Counted from the stretch's first letter, positions 12,150 to 24,206 are shown. The stretch is DNA of 64,000 nucleotides from Trametopsis cervina (GCA_022385755.1 MU278350.1:1506486-1570485); one strand, 5' to 3'. The notes: generated by a model not told the origin, from the letters alone. Made by a program: numbers and translations.

Positions 12150-13376
12150 AGCGCCGTACTGACAATGTCGGTCAGCCAGCGCGCCAGAGCGTCGGCGAAT
12201 TCGAGGCCTGCGCCCCCGCGCCCATCGCTCGTGAGCCGCTTGCGGACGCACCATACCCGTGACGGAGCTAATTTTCCAAGTTGCACCACGCAATTCCATT
12301 TCCATCCCGAGCCTGATGCACCGTGGTTACATTATTATTTGGAATTTAATATGCTCAGATGTTTGCTACAAAATGGAAGCGCGGAATATGTTGAGCGCCG
12401 TACCGTCGAAACTGCAGAGAAATCAGCGGAAGATGCCCCATATCAAGGATTGCATTGCGCGTCCCAGGAATCCCTCTTTACCCGAACAACTCACACACAC
12501 CATCTTCTCCCGTGTGTTGCGATGCCGTACGCTGCTCCTTTTCGCAGTCGTCCACACATATCCCTTCTTCTTCCACACTTTACAGCGATGAAGGTCGGGA
12601 GATGACCTGGGAAGAGTTCTTCGCGCTGTCAGGTGAGTTCGTGAACGCTACCTGGGTCACTCAGCCCCAGCTGTGGTCCTTTCCCTAGGTCCTATCAGCC
12701 TTCCACAGCCCAGAACATCGCTCTATCTCTGGTCTCACGCGGCTGGATTCGCAAGCTCCTAGAAACCAACAGTGACATGGCAGAATCAATCACAAACCGC
12801 TAAGAGTAAAATTAACCAGCTATGAGCAGGGCCCCAAGATGACAGTTTCACCCGTAGACCTGAATGGTTTATCCAGACGCTCTCACTAACTTCTACTCTC
12901 GTTCCTCTGATTTTCCTGCTCCCCGTCTATTACCAATATATATACTTTAGTCGGGAAAAGCATGTACAGACTCTTCAGGTTTCTCACCCCACCCGCTCAC
13001 CGGCATTCTCTCATTGCGGGTGGCCATCACGGAAATGGAGAGCCATTGTCGCCGCCGAAATCATAATTGCATAAACCTGTACTTATCATGCCGTAACTTC
13101 CCGCGTTTGGAGGAAACTTTATTCGTAGTATGCATCTCGCAGAATGGGACATGTGTAGCAGAACAGGAAAGAACGCGTTATTCTTGCTGAGTGATGATGG
13201 AATTCTGATGGTGAGATTGAGGCTTTGTCGCGTTCCTGCGCTGCTCAGGAGTGTAACGTAATAAAGCTGTCCGAAAACACGAAAAGGAAAGACGATCGTT
13301 TGGGAGATAGCATATGATACAGATTACAAGGATGAAGGGTACAATACAGCTGCCAATCACAAGCACAGAGATGGCT
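12150..13376. other. Intergenic between convergent MTG1 and RPB11, about 1.2 kb
   Basis: This lies between the 3' ends of two convergent genes. A short frame around 12560-12680 is followed by an intron-like donor and acceptor, but gives no recognisable protein. AT-rich tracts near 12935 and 13260 may serve as polyadenylation signals. No gene is supported. Confidence 0.4.
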
Positions 13377-13927
13377 CTAGAAGTCCAGATAATCTCTTCC
13401 ACCAGGCCATGCATTGTCCACATTGGTCCCAGCACCATACGGGCCTTCCTGGGCCCCGTCCGTGTCCCTGAACGCAAATTCTCGTTTAAACTTCGCTTCT
13501 AGAGATGCAAGCGTCGCAATGAGTTTGTTGCACGCCTGCTCAAGGAGAGCAGCTGGAGTGATAGACCCGTCTGTCTGAATCTTGATGAGGAAATAGGGCT
13601 GAAGGGGATGAGGGACCTTGTAGCCAGCGAAGAGAATTTGGGGCATGGCGAGCAGTTGACTAGACCACGATAAAGGCGTTGAGAACCACACCAGAAAAAA
13701 TGTCTGCGTCAGTAATACGTACGCTCGGAGCATATTGCCTAGGGTGTGATCTTGCTTGACGATCTTTATTGTAGCAGCGTTCGGAATCTTGGTGTCTTCT
13801 GTAATTTCCACACTGCAGGAAGCAACGCGCGGTCAGTGGAAGAACGGATGCTTCATAGCGTCAATGTCACGCACGGCTTCTCGCCTTCGTCAAGGACATA
13901 AAGCTCATATCGATTGGGGGCATTCAT
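13377..13927 (-). CDS. RPB11: DNA-directed RNA polymerase II subunit RPB11
   Basis: Small core subunit that pairs with RPB3 in RNA polymerase II, related to the alpha subunit of bacterial polymerase. Three exons: 13927-13875, 13812-13723 and 13659-13377, total 141 residues. The start MNAPNRYELYVLDEGEK, then TKIPNAATIKIVKQDHTLGN and the conserved PHPLQPYFLIKIQT stretch identify it. The longest open frame reads through intron 2; removing it restores the expected GNMLRAQLLAMPQ. The C-terminus is longer than the roughly 117-120 residues of the yeast and human proteins, with an added Gly/Asp/Asn-rich tail ending in DYLDF. It lies head to head with the uL15 gene. Confidence 0.94.
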
Positions 13928-14604
13928 TGTTGGTCTACATGGCCATGCGGCGAGAGGTTGTCATTAATACGTATCGAACAGTACGGAAGCATTAGACGGA
14001 GGATTGGTTGCGATACGAGTATACTAGTTGCGCGGCCTCTCCTCCTTGCAGCACAAAGACAGCTCACCTACTTCACCGACCTAAGAAACATCGAGTTAGC
14101 CACGTTTGTAATGCACAGATGAGACTCATAAGAAAAGTCAGAACACTAGTTGTGATCATGGTGTATCATTGACAATAAATAAATGGCAATGTTGCCGAAC
14201 ATCATGAAGAAAGAAGCAGAAAAACATGCTCACCTTACCTCCCGACACCGACGTAGTGGTCGAGGTTGAAGCAGTTGCGCGCCGAAACTTTCGCATTGGG
14301 CTGGGCTATTGTGTTGACGCGTATTTGGTCTGGGCGCTAATGCTACCGAGAACATTGGCGAGGGCAATCCTCACAGCGACCGCACGCCGACACCACCCCC
14401 CTCAAGGTCAGTATGCTCGATTGTTGCCGTCCGGACGTCGTCAAACCCACTCTACGCATCTCTGGCTCTCCGATGGAAGTTGTTTGAGGCCGAGAGAAGG
14501 ACGCTAGGATGCTGGATGGACTTGACGATCTCCGGATGACACTCTACGCCCAGTGCGCGAGACCTTTGATCTGACCCTTCTCTCGCCTTCGTTTTCCTTA
14601 GAAA
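13928..14604. promoter_or_regulatory. Divergent promoter region between RPB11 and ribosomal protein uL15
   Basis: About 680 bp separate the two start codons. The uL15 side ends in a pyrimidine-rich leader (cccttctctcgccttcgttttcc, in part, before 14600), typical of fungal ribosomal protein genes. One ACGCGT lies near 14317. No protein-coding content is supported. Confidence 0.45.
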
Positions 14605-15227
14605 ATGCCTACACGGTTCTCTAACACTCGCAAGCACCGTGGCCACGTCTCGGCCGGTCACGGACGTGTCGGCAAGCACCGCAAGCATCCTGGAGGTCGT
14701 GGTCTTGCTGGTGGTCAGCACCACCACCGGTACGTCCAACCTGTGCCTGCTACCGGCTTGGAACGCAATCCTGACTGAGATTCTGTTCTCCTCGCAATGT
14801 AAAGAACCAACTTCGATAAGTACCATCCTGGTTACTTCGGAAAGGTTGGTATGCGCCACTTCCACTTGACCCGCAACCAGCACTGGCAAACGATCGTCAA
14901 CGTCGACAAACTTTGGACACTTGTTCCCACTGAGGAGAGGGAGGGATTGTCGGAGGACTCTGACGTTGTCCCCGTTATTGACACCCTTCGCCACGGATAC
15001 ACGAAGGTTTTGGGTAACGGACAGTGAGTAGTATCAGAGGTGTTCGCACATTCAGTTGTTCACATTATGTATAGGCTCCCCAAGCTGCCTTTCATTGTAA
15101 AAGCACGCTTTGTGTCGAAGAAGGCCGAGTGAGTGCCCATTCACACAGCTCTTATGTGCAGATATTGACCCTATGCTACAGGGAAAAGATCAAGGAAGCA
15201 GGAGGTGTTGTAAAACTTGTTGCATAA
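14605..15227 (+). CDS. RPL28: 60S ribosomal protein uL15 (L27a; yeast L28)
   Basis: Structural protein of the cytosolic large ribosomal subunit. Four exons, 14605-14729, 14805-15023, 15075-15128 and 15182-15227, give 147 residues, the usual size. Diagnostic segments are the basic start [20 protein letters not shown], then [33 protein letters not shown] and the C-terminal [18 protein letters not shown]. The first intron ends in AAG rather than CAG or TAG (acceptor at 14802-14804); no other position keeps the conserved HHHRTNFDKY block. High expression is expected for this gene class. Confidence 0.96.
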
Positions 15228-15890
15228 TTGATTCATTCGCTCTCTTCTCCTGCTGTCTTCATCGTATTGTCTCTATCTCATGACCCCTCGCGCACATGCA
15301 TATGACATCCACAAAGCCATATATGTATCACATATGCCTCCGTGTCCCAAACGTGAGTTCCTGAAGACCTCATAGCTCTCCGCGGCAGGGGCACTCGCCA
15401 AAATGAGTTCACTCTACGCTTGAGAACTACGCTCGTTACGTTGAGCTGGAATATGCGCATCCTATGTCTACGGTGCACCGTATACAGGGCACAACTTAGT
15501 TTTGTGAGGTTGAGAGCTGCAAAGCTTTTGAGAGACTTCCCAAGCAAAAACGGCGATGCAGAATTTGGCTCAGTGACGCAACGCAAGGATGCTGGTGAAG
15601 TGCTGGTGATTCGAATGCATTTTACGCACACTTTTATTGAAATACATGTTGGTGGCGAACAAGCGCCCATTAGCACAATTGTGCCTCGTGCCAACCACGG
15701 CAGACGCGTTCTAGCTGTCTACATCCATCTCACCGTGTGCCACGACTTTCTCTTCTCCGTCTGTACTATCACCGGTAGACTAGTCTCACAGGTGTGACTC
15801 GTTCTTGCCTCATTACCGCGATTCAATCCGCTATCCTCCGCTCGCTTGATCTCAAATTGGGCCATTTCAAAGACCGCAATACAAAGTACA
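15228..15890. other. Intergenic, about 660 bp
   Basis: This is the 3' flank of uL15 and the 5' flank of the ALY-type gene. Short frames on both strands show no domain. An upstream exon of the ALY gene could lie in the right part (15720-15890), but no convincing one was found. Confidence 0.4.
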
Positions 15891-16879
15891 ATGCAGACCG
15901 CGCAGAACGGGCGACCAACCACGCGTAATTTCCATGGACAGAAGAAGCAGTTGTTGAACCAGCAGGCAGGCAAGGCGCCACCCGCATGGAAACAACAGCA
16001 GCAGCAGAGAGGGGTAAAGGCAAGGCTGAACAGCAAGATTTTGTTGAGCGAGCTGCCTATGGATGTGACGCCAGATGAGGTCGTGGTGAGTTCCAAGTCT
16101 GTACATCTCTGCCCCTTGTTTCTTCTTTTCGATGTACTCATGGAGTACAAGGACTGCCGACCATTGTTTTGTCGTCGTGAACAAATAAGTATGGTTACTT
16201 ACGACTTGTACTTGGCCTGTGCAGACATTGTTCGACAAAACCGTTGGCCCAGTCAAGGAAGATGCGACCTTTATTATACACAATAACAAAGGAGGATCGA
16301 GGGGTATGGCGATTGTGACATTCCAGCGGGAGGGAGATGCGTATGCCGCGCGGGCCAAGTACAATGGGAAGCTCATAGACGGACGTACGTGCGTGTTCAT
16401 CTGTGTGGCTAGCGTTTGCGGCGTAATCTTATGCATTGCCATCCCCGCGTGGTCCTGTGAACAGGAAAGCCGATAAAGATTGAGATCATCAAGGACGAAG
16501 ACGCGCCAACCCAAGCCCCGACAGGAGCCGCTCATGCCGCCCCTCAACAGCCCCAATCACTGCTACAGAGATTGGGTGGCATAGCTCCTACTAATGGGAA
16601 AGCACCGACGCTACCGCCTATGTGCGTAGTCCTATTGTGATTCTTGAGTGCTTGAACTCACCTTCTTGTAGTCAGGCGAAAAGGCAAGCCCAAGCTGTTG
16701 CCAAAATAGCTCAAGCGGCACCTGCTGCCCTGCAGCCTCGGACACATGTCGCAGGTTCTAGAAAGCTGCGACAGAAGAAGGGTGCTAAACGTGTGAAGAA
16801 GGGTCCCATGACTGTGGCCCAGCTGGATGCTGAGATGGAAGCATACAAAGCCAAGTCGGAGGATACCACGATGGGGTGA
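15891..16879 (+). CDS. ALY/REF-type mRNA export adaptor (Yra1/Mlo3-like, RRM protein)
   Basis: Nuclear RNA-binding adaptor that in this family links the TREX/UAP56 helicase to the export receptor. Four exons, 15891-16085, 16225-16384, 16465-16621 and 16672-16879, give 239 residues. A basic Gln-rich N-terminus leads to one RRM (KILLSELPMDVTPDEVV, the loop IIHNNKGGSRGMAIVTF, then AARAKYNGKLIDGRKPIKI). A Gln/Ala/Pro linker and a Lys/Arg-rich segment follow, and the C-terminal box MTVAQLDAEMEAY resembles the C-terminal helicase-binding box of ALY proteins. The matching N-terminal box was not found, so either it has been lost or a short first exon upstream is missing. Without that exon the ATG at 15891 is the first in frame. 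Confidence 0.85.
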
Positions 16880-17465
16880 AGATTGTTTATATTTACTGAA
16901 AAACTATTGCTGTGCTTGCTCTATCCGTATGGTAAATTGTTGGCCGCCTTCTTGTTTGCGAGAGAACTCTATTATACTACTTGCATTTAAACTCTCATAG
17001 CTATTTGACGTATAAGGATAAAGCCATACCTCAAACTCGTGTAAATTCTGCGTATAAAGAATGTGCCAGTATGTTAAACTTTCCTCAGTCAGGTTTTCAG
17101 CAGAACTGAGGTCTGATTTCTCGTCTTCACCAATTGAATTCCTTACGGAAGGTGCGAATGAAACGCCCCATGTCAACAGGCCATGTCTCGAAACTGCTCA
17201 TTATCAGGCAACCCTACCGGTTCTGCATCGACTAAATAAGGAAACGGCGAACATCGTGGCGTTAGACGCTTGAAACGCATCCATCCTGGGGTACGTTTTG
17301 TTCATATAACAGGTATATGTATATTTTCTAAGCATCGAATGGTATTATGTGCTTATATGTAAGCCTTCTATGCTGCTGTATGTTGACCGAAACAATGTGG
17401 ATGGGGCATGTAATGGTCAATGCGGTTACTTCCCGCCTATTTAGACACCGGCCGGCGGTCCGTTG
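16880..17465. other. Intergenic, about 590 bp
   Basis: AT-rich sequence between two genes read in the same direction. No protein-coding or RNA gene was recognised. The right part is the promoter of the PFK-2 gene. Confidence 0.4.
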
Positions 17466-19681
17466 ATGACCGAGCGCTCAGATGTATCATGCGATCTGAC
17501 CAAGTTAGGATCAGTACCTTTCTTTTCTACAACCACCACACGCATCTGTTACTTGGCACGGCGGACCGCCAGGATGGTTGCGCCTCTGTATACGACGGAC
17601 TCTGGGCTACTTTTTCACGCAGGAAAAATCTTGGTGTGCACAGTTGGCCTCCCTGCAAGAGGAAAGACTCATATCTCCCGCGCACTGGAGCGGTACCTGA
17701 GATGGACGGGTGTCAAGACTCAGGTTATCTCCCTCGGAGACTATAGACGAAAGTTCCTCGGAAGTGCACAGAAACTTCCGCCAGACTATTTCACGCTCGG
17801 TAGCGTAGCTGCGCCCCTTTCTTGTTCACCGCATGTCATTGACCAGGGATCTCAACGATTAGCGGAGAAAAGCGAACAGACGGTGGTCCTGAGGCAGCAG
17901 ATTCTTAATGGATGTGAACAGCTTATCTGGGACTTCTTCAACTCGGGTGGCCAGGTCGTCATCTACGACGCGAACAATGGGACCAGGGAGAAGAGACAAG
18001 AAATTGCAGAGAAGGCGGATAAACTCGGTGTCCATGTTGTCTTCCTTGGTACGACATCAAAAAGTACTGCGTGTAATAAACACTCATTGAGCGCGTTGCA
18101 TGTGTCTCCAGAGTCGATGTGTGATAATGAAGATATCATTCTGTCCAATATTCGTGGTGTGAAGATATCCTCGCCCGACGTATGTGTCTACCTTTGTGTG
18201 TAGTTCATGTATATCTGACAGGTTGTATCATACGCAGTATCGAGGATGGGATCCAGAAAAGGCTATCGCTGACTATTACCGACGTATCAAAGACCATGAA
18301 CAGCATTATCAGCCCGTAGAGGAAGATAATTGGCCAAGTATACGAATCGTTAACGTGAGCAGCGCTTCAATACTTACACGTGGTTGCATCTCAGCTGAAT
18401 ACTGACATTTGATATAGGTTGGAGAGCGGATTATGGTTAACGTACGCGTAAAGATTTGTTCCCGTATATTCGCGTCTGACATATCAGCTGTGCCCTAGGA
18501 CATTCGAGGGTATCTGCAGGTCAGCGCGCTGTTCCTCCCGCCAAACAGTGTTGACTGAGATGGTGTGTAGTCAAGGATAGTGTTTTTCCTAATGAACATC
18601 CACAACCGATTCCGGACAATATACTTTGCTCGTGTAAGTCCCGGCCAATATTCTTCCTCAGCATTTTCTCAAAATAATGGCACACCATAGTCTGGCCAAT
18701 CGCTCATTGAGCACTCGTACAAAGCTGACTCTGATTTGTCGCCGGCTGGATGGGAATATGCCGAGCGTCTCAAAGAGTTCGTGGTCGATCGGCGTGCCAA
18801 GAGTCTCGAGCAGAGGGGTATCGATGGTAGCGACAGGCGGTTAGTAGTAAGCAAAATTCTCTCGGATACAATGGCGTAGCCACTAATGCACAACATAGAT
18901 ATGGACGTCAGCCCGTCGTAGATCACACCATACCGCATGGCCCTTCCTCACTAGCACCGCAAGCACCCCCCATAACGGTTATACACCGCATACACCCACC
19001 TCTATCGCTCACATCCCATCTGCCGGAGAAGCCGTAACTTCTAACTCCCCTTATTCAACACCCCATCCTGACCCTCGGGATCCTAAACGCCAAGACAGCA
19101 CTTCCTCCACTAACAGCAACAACCCGCGTGTGAAAGTGGTGGAAAAGCCGCAGATGGCGGAGATCAATCCGGGAGTCTGGGACGGGCTTACGCCGGAGCA
19201 GGTAAGGCAATACTTCCCGGACGAGTGGGAGCGGTTCGTAAAGGACCCGTATGCATATCGCGCGCCGAGAGCGGAGAGCTATCATGACCTGTGCGGTGTG
19301 TACATTCTTTCTATGGTAATATCGTACCGCAACGCCGCGGCTGACATCCGTACCTCTAGTCCGACTTGAGCCGATCCTAATCGAGCTTGAGCGCGAGAAA
19401 GAGGATCTTCTCATTGTAGGACATGCCTCAGTCATTCGATGTATGCTAGCCTACCTTATCGGCCTCCCGCAATCTGAGATCCCCGCCATCGAAGTGGCGA
19501 GAGGGGACCTGATCGAGGTGGTACCAACAAGCTATGGCGTACACAGCCAGGCGTTCCACTTCTGGGATGGTCCAGGAAGGAAGGGAGACGGAGAAGGCAA
19601 GGGCGGAAAGGATGACAGTAATTTCTATGAGAATTATGCCGAGGATACGAGGGGGAAGAGGAGAGCCGATGTCGAAGCGTA
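17466..19681 (+). CDS. 6-phosphofructo-2-kinase with fructose-2,6-bisphosphatase-like domain (Pfk26-like)
   Basis: Cytosolic enzyme that makes fructose 2,6-bisphosphate, the activator of phosphofructokinase-1. About nine exons. The kinase half has the Walker A motif GLPARGKTHIS, then YLRWTGVKTQVISLGDYRRK, LPPDYFTLG, a Walker B-like VIYDANNGTREKR, and SPDYRGWDPEKAIADYYRRI. The phosphoglycerate-mutase-like half has IYFAR at 18619-18633, an intron (18634-18690), then SGQSLIEHSYKADSDLSP, IWTSARRR and LLIVGHASVIRC. The expected catalytic RHG(E/Q)S reads R-S-G-Q-S, so the phosphohistidine residue is Ser (codon 18691-18693). Yeast Pfk26 also has Ser there and is essentially kinase-only, so I infer the same here. 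An ATG at 17574 in stronger context (aggATGg) could be the true start. An in-phase segment near 17806-17847 could be a short intron or retained coding. Confidence 0.92.
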
Positions 19682-19887
19682 GAAGCTAGGCACTAGCTCT
19701 GACGGACAATAGATTGATGTACGAAATATTGTAGAGACAACAGCTAAGGATTGTATTCATCAGACTGGCTAGATGGTGTTCCTCATGTACGTGAAGTAGC
19801 GCACATAACCGATGGTTCGATTTGTAACACTCCAGATAGTCATTCAAAGAGAACTACTTCTCTCTCGTCATAGTTCTGGCATAAGGG

Positions 19888-22253
19888 CTAAGTACTATAT
19901 ACCAAAACGCCAGCATTTTCCTTCTCGCCCTTCTCACTCGCGCTCTCCCTGTCATCCCTGTCTTCTCTGTAACCTTCATCCGAAGAGGTGCTGACGTCCA
20001 TCTCCTCGAACTTCCCTCCGATGAGCCGGGACCCTCTCGCAGGCCATAGCCAATTCAGAGTGAGATAAATGAGTGCAGAAACGCCGAACCCTGTAAAGAA
20101 GGACATTTGATAGATGTGTGTGGCGGCGATGGGGACGGTACGGCCCGCTGTTGGTGGGATGGAAGTCAAGATCAGGAAGAGCATAGTGGAAGTCTAGAGG
20201 GATGACATACTAGCACCGGCGAAACCAACAACGTTGATCAATATACCAGCAATATAGGCAGCGTATGCTCTGCACGTTATGCATCAGCGTCCGCTATGAG
20301 CATTGGAAATCACGAGAGATGTACCGGAAGTTCACACCACCCGTGTACCAATACCAGCCTTTCCTATCGAGACTGTACAGGTCGGCTACACGGTAGTGCC
20401 CACGACGGATAAGCCAGTATTCTGTGATCTACATATCCACACGTTTGTCAAGATAACTATACAAGGAGAAGAGAGTTCCTATAACGCACCATCACACCCG
20501 CGATCGAGCTCAGGAATACGGAGTAGGCAGAGAGGTAAGATGTGAAGTTGTTTGAACTCTTCAGGAGGTTCCAAGGGAGCATACAAATACCAACAATGGC
20601 GGCCATGTACCCGCCTCGGCGGATGTTCTGTTCCAGGTTCCATTCGTTAGTATTCGGTGTGGCGATGCATGCAGAAATACGTACTATGTATTGGGGGAAG
20701 AGCGCGGTAAGATCACAACCAGCACTGATCGAGTTTGCGGAGATGTTTGTGCCCAGCTGCAAATGAATTGAGAAGGTAATCAGTCGCAAGCCTTGGTAAG
20801 TACCGCGCAATTCAGGTTTTACTTGCGCTACCACAAAGGCAGCCGCCACAAACCACACACCGAATCGCGTAGCTCCGGACGGCCCCCTGCCCTCCGCATC
20901 TGCATCCAAGAATTTACCGAGCAGATCAATAGGCGACCAGATTGCCTCCCCGTATATAGTCTGAGATGAGGACGAGACTATGATGCCGATAAAGCTGACA
21001 AGGCTGAACCCTAAAGGAACTGATATGAGCTGAGGCAAGACGGTCGCGGAAGGGCGGTTCGAGCGGGAGGCAAAGTCGGGAGCGTTTCTGTGGAATACAG
21101 GAACGTTAACGTCAATATGATCTCAGATGCAGGAAACCTACGTGACAAGGGTGGCCATGTTGCTTATACACGACATCAGACTCGCCACCATGTTCCATCC
21201 GAGCTCGCTTCCATGAGACGTCGAGGGCTGGTGCACTATGGGCCCAACGCCGTGTGCTTTGACGATACACCAGATGAAGAAGGTTATACCGGCAATGGGA
21301 ACAACGACGGCCTTTACGGTGAAGAGGTGACGGCTGGTTACGGCAAGTTGAGCGAGGCTGCACATGGGACGCGAAGAGGAAGACGCACATTTTGTGAATA
21401 GGGAACCAGATGGCGGGAAGGGAGATGAGCCAGAAGAGGAAGAAGCACATGAAGTCGCGTGTGGTCGTGCCAGAAGACTCGGGAAGATGGTTGGCTGTTC
21501 TCGGCACAATAAGCATGAGTTACAGACGGTAAGAAACGGAAGTGACTTACGGATATTATTCACGCTGGGCCACATTGCGCGGAGCATGACAAGGATACAT
21601 GAACCTCCAATGCTTGCTTGTACACCATACCAAATGCTACAAGCATATTCTGGATCAGGAATCGAAGGACAGCTGGTATGAAAGCTCACCAGGCCATCGC
21701 GCCTCTATTAAACACTGGCCATAAGCTTCCCCAGACGCCGAAGCTCGTGCGAGCCACAACGGGGAAAGTCACATGAAAGACAGCCCCTGGCCGTGCGTTC
21801 ATGACGATGAACGGCGCAACAACTGAGTAGCCGAGCCATACACAAATCCAGGCCTGCCACCATGACAGTCCGAGCTGGACCATAGACGAGACGATCATCC
21901 AGCTGCAAATTCGGAGTTAGCCGACTTCTGCAGTTCATTGGGAGTGCTCACGTGTTGATATTGAAACTATCCGCTATCCAGCTATGTGTCGTAAATATCA
22001 GAGTCGCGGAAAGTTGGAATCGCATGTATTTGACCTACAATGCAATGAAGTTCCACGCCTTCCATGTGCGCTTCTCTGGCGGTACGGGTAGCAGATCATC
22101 ATTCTAGCAAATTGAAGTCAGACATCAAGGTGAATAAACTTAGATGCATCGTAGAGTACTTACACTCAAGAACAGCTCAGTGTACGTGAGGTTGTCATCA
22201 TGGGCCACTTCAAACCTGCGTAGAACGCTTTTTGCAGATCGGGTGACTGTCAT
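19888..22253 (-). CDS. NCS1-family nucleobase/nucleoside permease (Fur type)
   Basis: Plasma-membrane proton symporter of the nucleobase-cation-symport-1 family; Fur-type members carry uracil, uridine, allantoin or thiamine. The start ATG is at 22253-22251; the model has eight or more exons. Transmembrane segment 1 is rebuilt across an intron as FWIADSFNINTWM. Then come GLSWWQAWICVWLGYS, the family signature FHVTFPVVARTSFGVWGS, RGAMAWIWYGVQASIGG, NAPDFASRSNRP and DYWLIRRGHY. About 12 hydrophobic segments are visible, followed by an acidic, Ser/Glu-rich cytoplasmic tail with several Lys residues, possibly used for ubiquitin-dependent turnover. The substrate cannot be read from sequence alone. 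It is convergent with the PFK-2 gene, with about 200 bp between them. Confidence 0.92.
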
Positions 22254-22639
22254 GGCTTCTGGCAGCTAGAAGCGACCGGAACGCTAGCGGGGAAACTGGA
22301 CTGGGGTAGTATATAAACATTGGTGGCGCCTGTCTAGTGGCTGAGATGTCCGCTTGTCAGCGAGCGAAGTGGAGAGCCTTCTATAGAAACAGAGATAAGG
22401 TCGCAGCGTGTGGGAGATAAGAGAGAGCGGATAGCGCACCTTGCCTTTCATAGCACATGATGGGCTTGTATTATGTGATAGTTGACCGGCGAACAAATTT
22501 TCCTGAACCTCTACAGGCGCTGGAATGGCTCGCCACCACGGGACGGTCTTATTCATCCTACCATTTGTCCAGCGGATCGAAATAAATGCTACAGTGTTAT
22601 ATGTACACAAAATCCAGAGCCAACATTACCGACATGAGC
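22254..22639. promoter_or_regulatory. Promoter of the NCS1 permease and 3' flank of the Gid9 gene
   Basis: About 385 bp. A TATA-like run (gtatataaac) lies near 22309, about 55 bp upstream of the permease ATG when read on the minus strand. Nothing else was recognised. Confidence 0.45.
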
Positions 22640-24206
22640 TCATGAAATATACACTTTGCGCAGCTCCGAAAAATCGCAACTCTCTTGTGTTCGGGGACAT
22701 GTCACCTTTCCATCATTTCTCGCAGCCATGTCCTCCATCGCCTGCGTGACATCTTCAGCAACCGTATATGTATCCAACAATCAAAAAACTTACCTCCCGC
22801 GAATATACACTCCCGTTCTTCGGGAAAGCCATGGGAGAGTTATCCTCGTCCATTATCCTACCCGTCATCCGGCACACTATAGTCGAGTTTACATGGTGGC
22901 TGAAGGGGACCTCTTTGGCTAGGTCCCCGAGGTCAGGATCACATGTCGGGCAGTCTACATTACGTGTCTCATGGTCATAGCATGTCGGTAGCTTCAGTGA
23001 CGCAAGGCCGGCGTACATCGCAAGGTGGAGAAGCGGTTCCGTGGGTAGAGTACTGAGATTGTAGATAGCGACGCGGAACGATTGCACCAAGGTTTCCCAC
23101 CGCTTGGGGTCATATAGTCGCTACAAATGGTTCATGAGTTTACATCGCGGGGTGATATAAGATTGGCAAATCAGACCTTATATGGGCCAAACGCTGTGGC
23201 AGGCGTATATGCCAGTAATGCAGCTGCCTGGTTTATCTGGGCGGCGTGAGTCTCCTGCCATTGTATTAGATGCTTCTTTTGGTACGCTATGGCATCCAGG
23301 AGGTTTCGAGCTCGCGCAAGCTCGATGAACTCCTGCAATCGTAGCTCGAACTCAAGCGGGTTCTGCACAACAGCCAGTCAAAATCAGAGAATGGCGGCTT
23401 CGGAGCAAAAACAAAACACAAACCTTAACCTTCCGCAGAGCGGCTTTGTTCTCGCTACACCATGCCAACGCCTCCGTACAGCTCTCTCTTGTCAGTGCAG
23501 CCTCGATTCGTCGTATGTCAGAGAACAGTTCGATGTCCACCAATGTCTAGATACCACTATGAGTACCATCTCGTAGTCTGTTACAGTTGCTTTGAATACG
23601 TACCTCAATCCCCTTCTCCCTGGCAATCCTCTTCGCTGTCTCTTCTTTGCCATGTCTCAGTGTCCAATCAATCAACCACCGATCTAACCGGGTATCCGCC
23701 CACCGTGCGAATTCGGGTGAAGACACTGTTTGGATGTTTTCCACAACGGCAAGATGCGAAAGACGTTCGCGCATGACTTGAAGGGTTGGTGTCCCCGAGG
23801 TGGCCTGTAGTTCCGCTAGCTGGAATCAAGTTACTGTTGTCAATCTGTGGTACCGCTCTTACAAGACGACAAAGATGAATATACCTTTTTCTTCAGACCT
23901 TCAGCACGCTTTATCATCCCATCTATCGTCTTCGTTGTCTCCTCTACGCTCATCCCCGATCCGGCCGAGGAGCGCGCCTTCCGCGCAAGGTCAGCAGCCG
24001 CGGTCTGCAACGCCCCTAGCTCTTTCTCGATGTGCTTCTGTGATGTGCGAAAGACTTTGCGGTAGTTCTCATAGGGAACCTGGGATGTAGAAACACATAA
24101 ACGGCAGGTAAGCGTACAAGATACTATGAGGAGGAGGAAGTCGTACCCGTGCGAATGGTTGCTCGAAGAGCATAACTCCCTCCACGTTCAGCGTATTGGC
24201 TGCCAT
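22640..24206 (-). CDS. GID/CTLH ubiquitin ligase RING subunit Gid9 (Fyv10/MAEA)
   Basis: Catalytic RING-family subunit of the GID E3 ligase, which in yeast degrades gluconeogenic enzymes such as fructose-1,6-bisphosphatase when glucose returns. Six or seven exons. The start is the ATG at 24206-24204 (MAANTLNVEGVMLFEQP). A coiled N-terminal region leads to LisH/CTLH features (WADTRLDRWLIDWTLRHGKE, TLVDIELFSDIRRIEAAL, EALAWCSENKAALRK), then the CRA domain (NPLEFELRLQEFIELAR, AYTPATAFGPYKRLYDPKRW). The C-terminal degenerate RING has CPTCDPDLGDLAKEVP, VNSTIVCRMTGRIMDEDN and, after a last intron, MEDMAARNDGKVTCPRTQE ending in KVYIS. The longest frame stops inside that intron; the true stop is at 22640-22642. 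It sits two genes from the PFK-2 gene, which also controls the glycolysis/gluconeogenesis balance. Confidence 0.92.

Noticed and set aside
12560..12770. Short frame with MTWEEFFALS followed by donor and acceptor-like sites
   Set aside because: The start resembles a mitochondrial import-motor protein (Pam17-like) motif, but the spliced continuation does not, and it ends at once. Not enough for a gene or pseudogene call.
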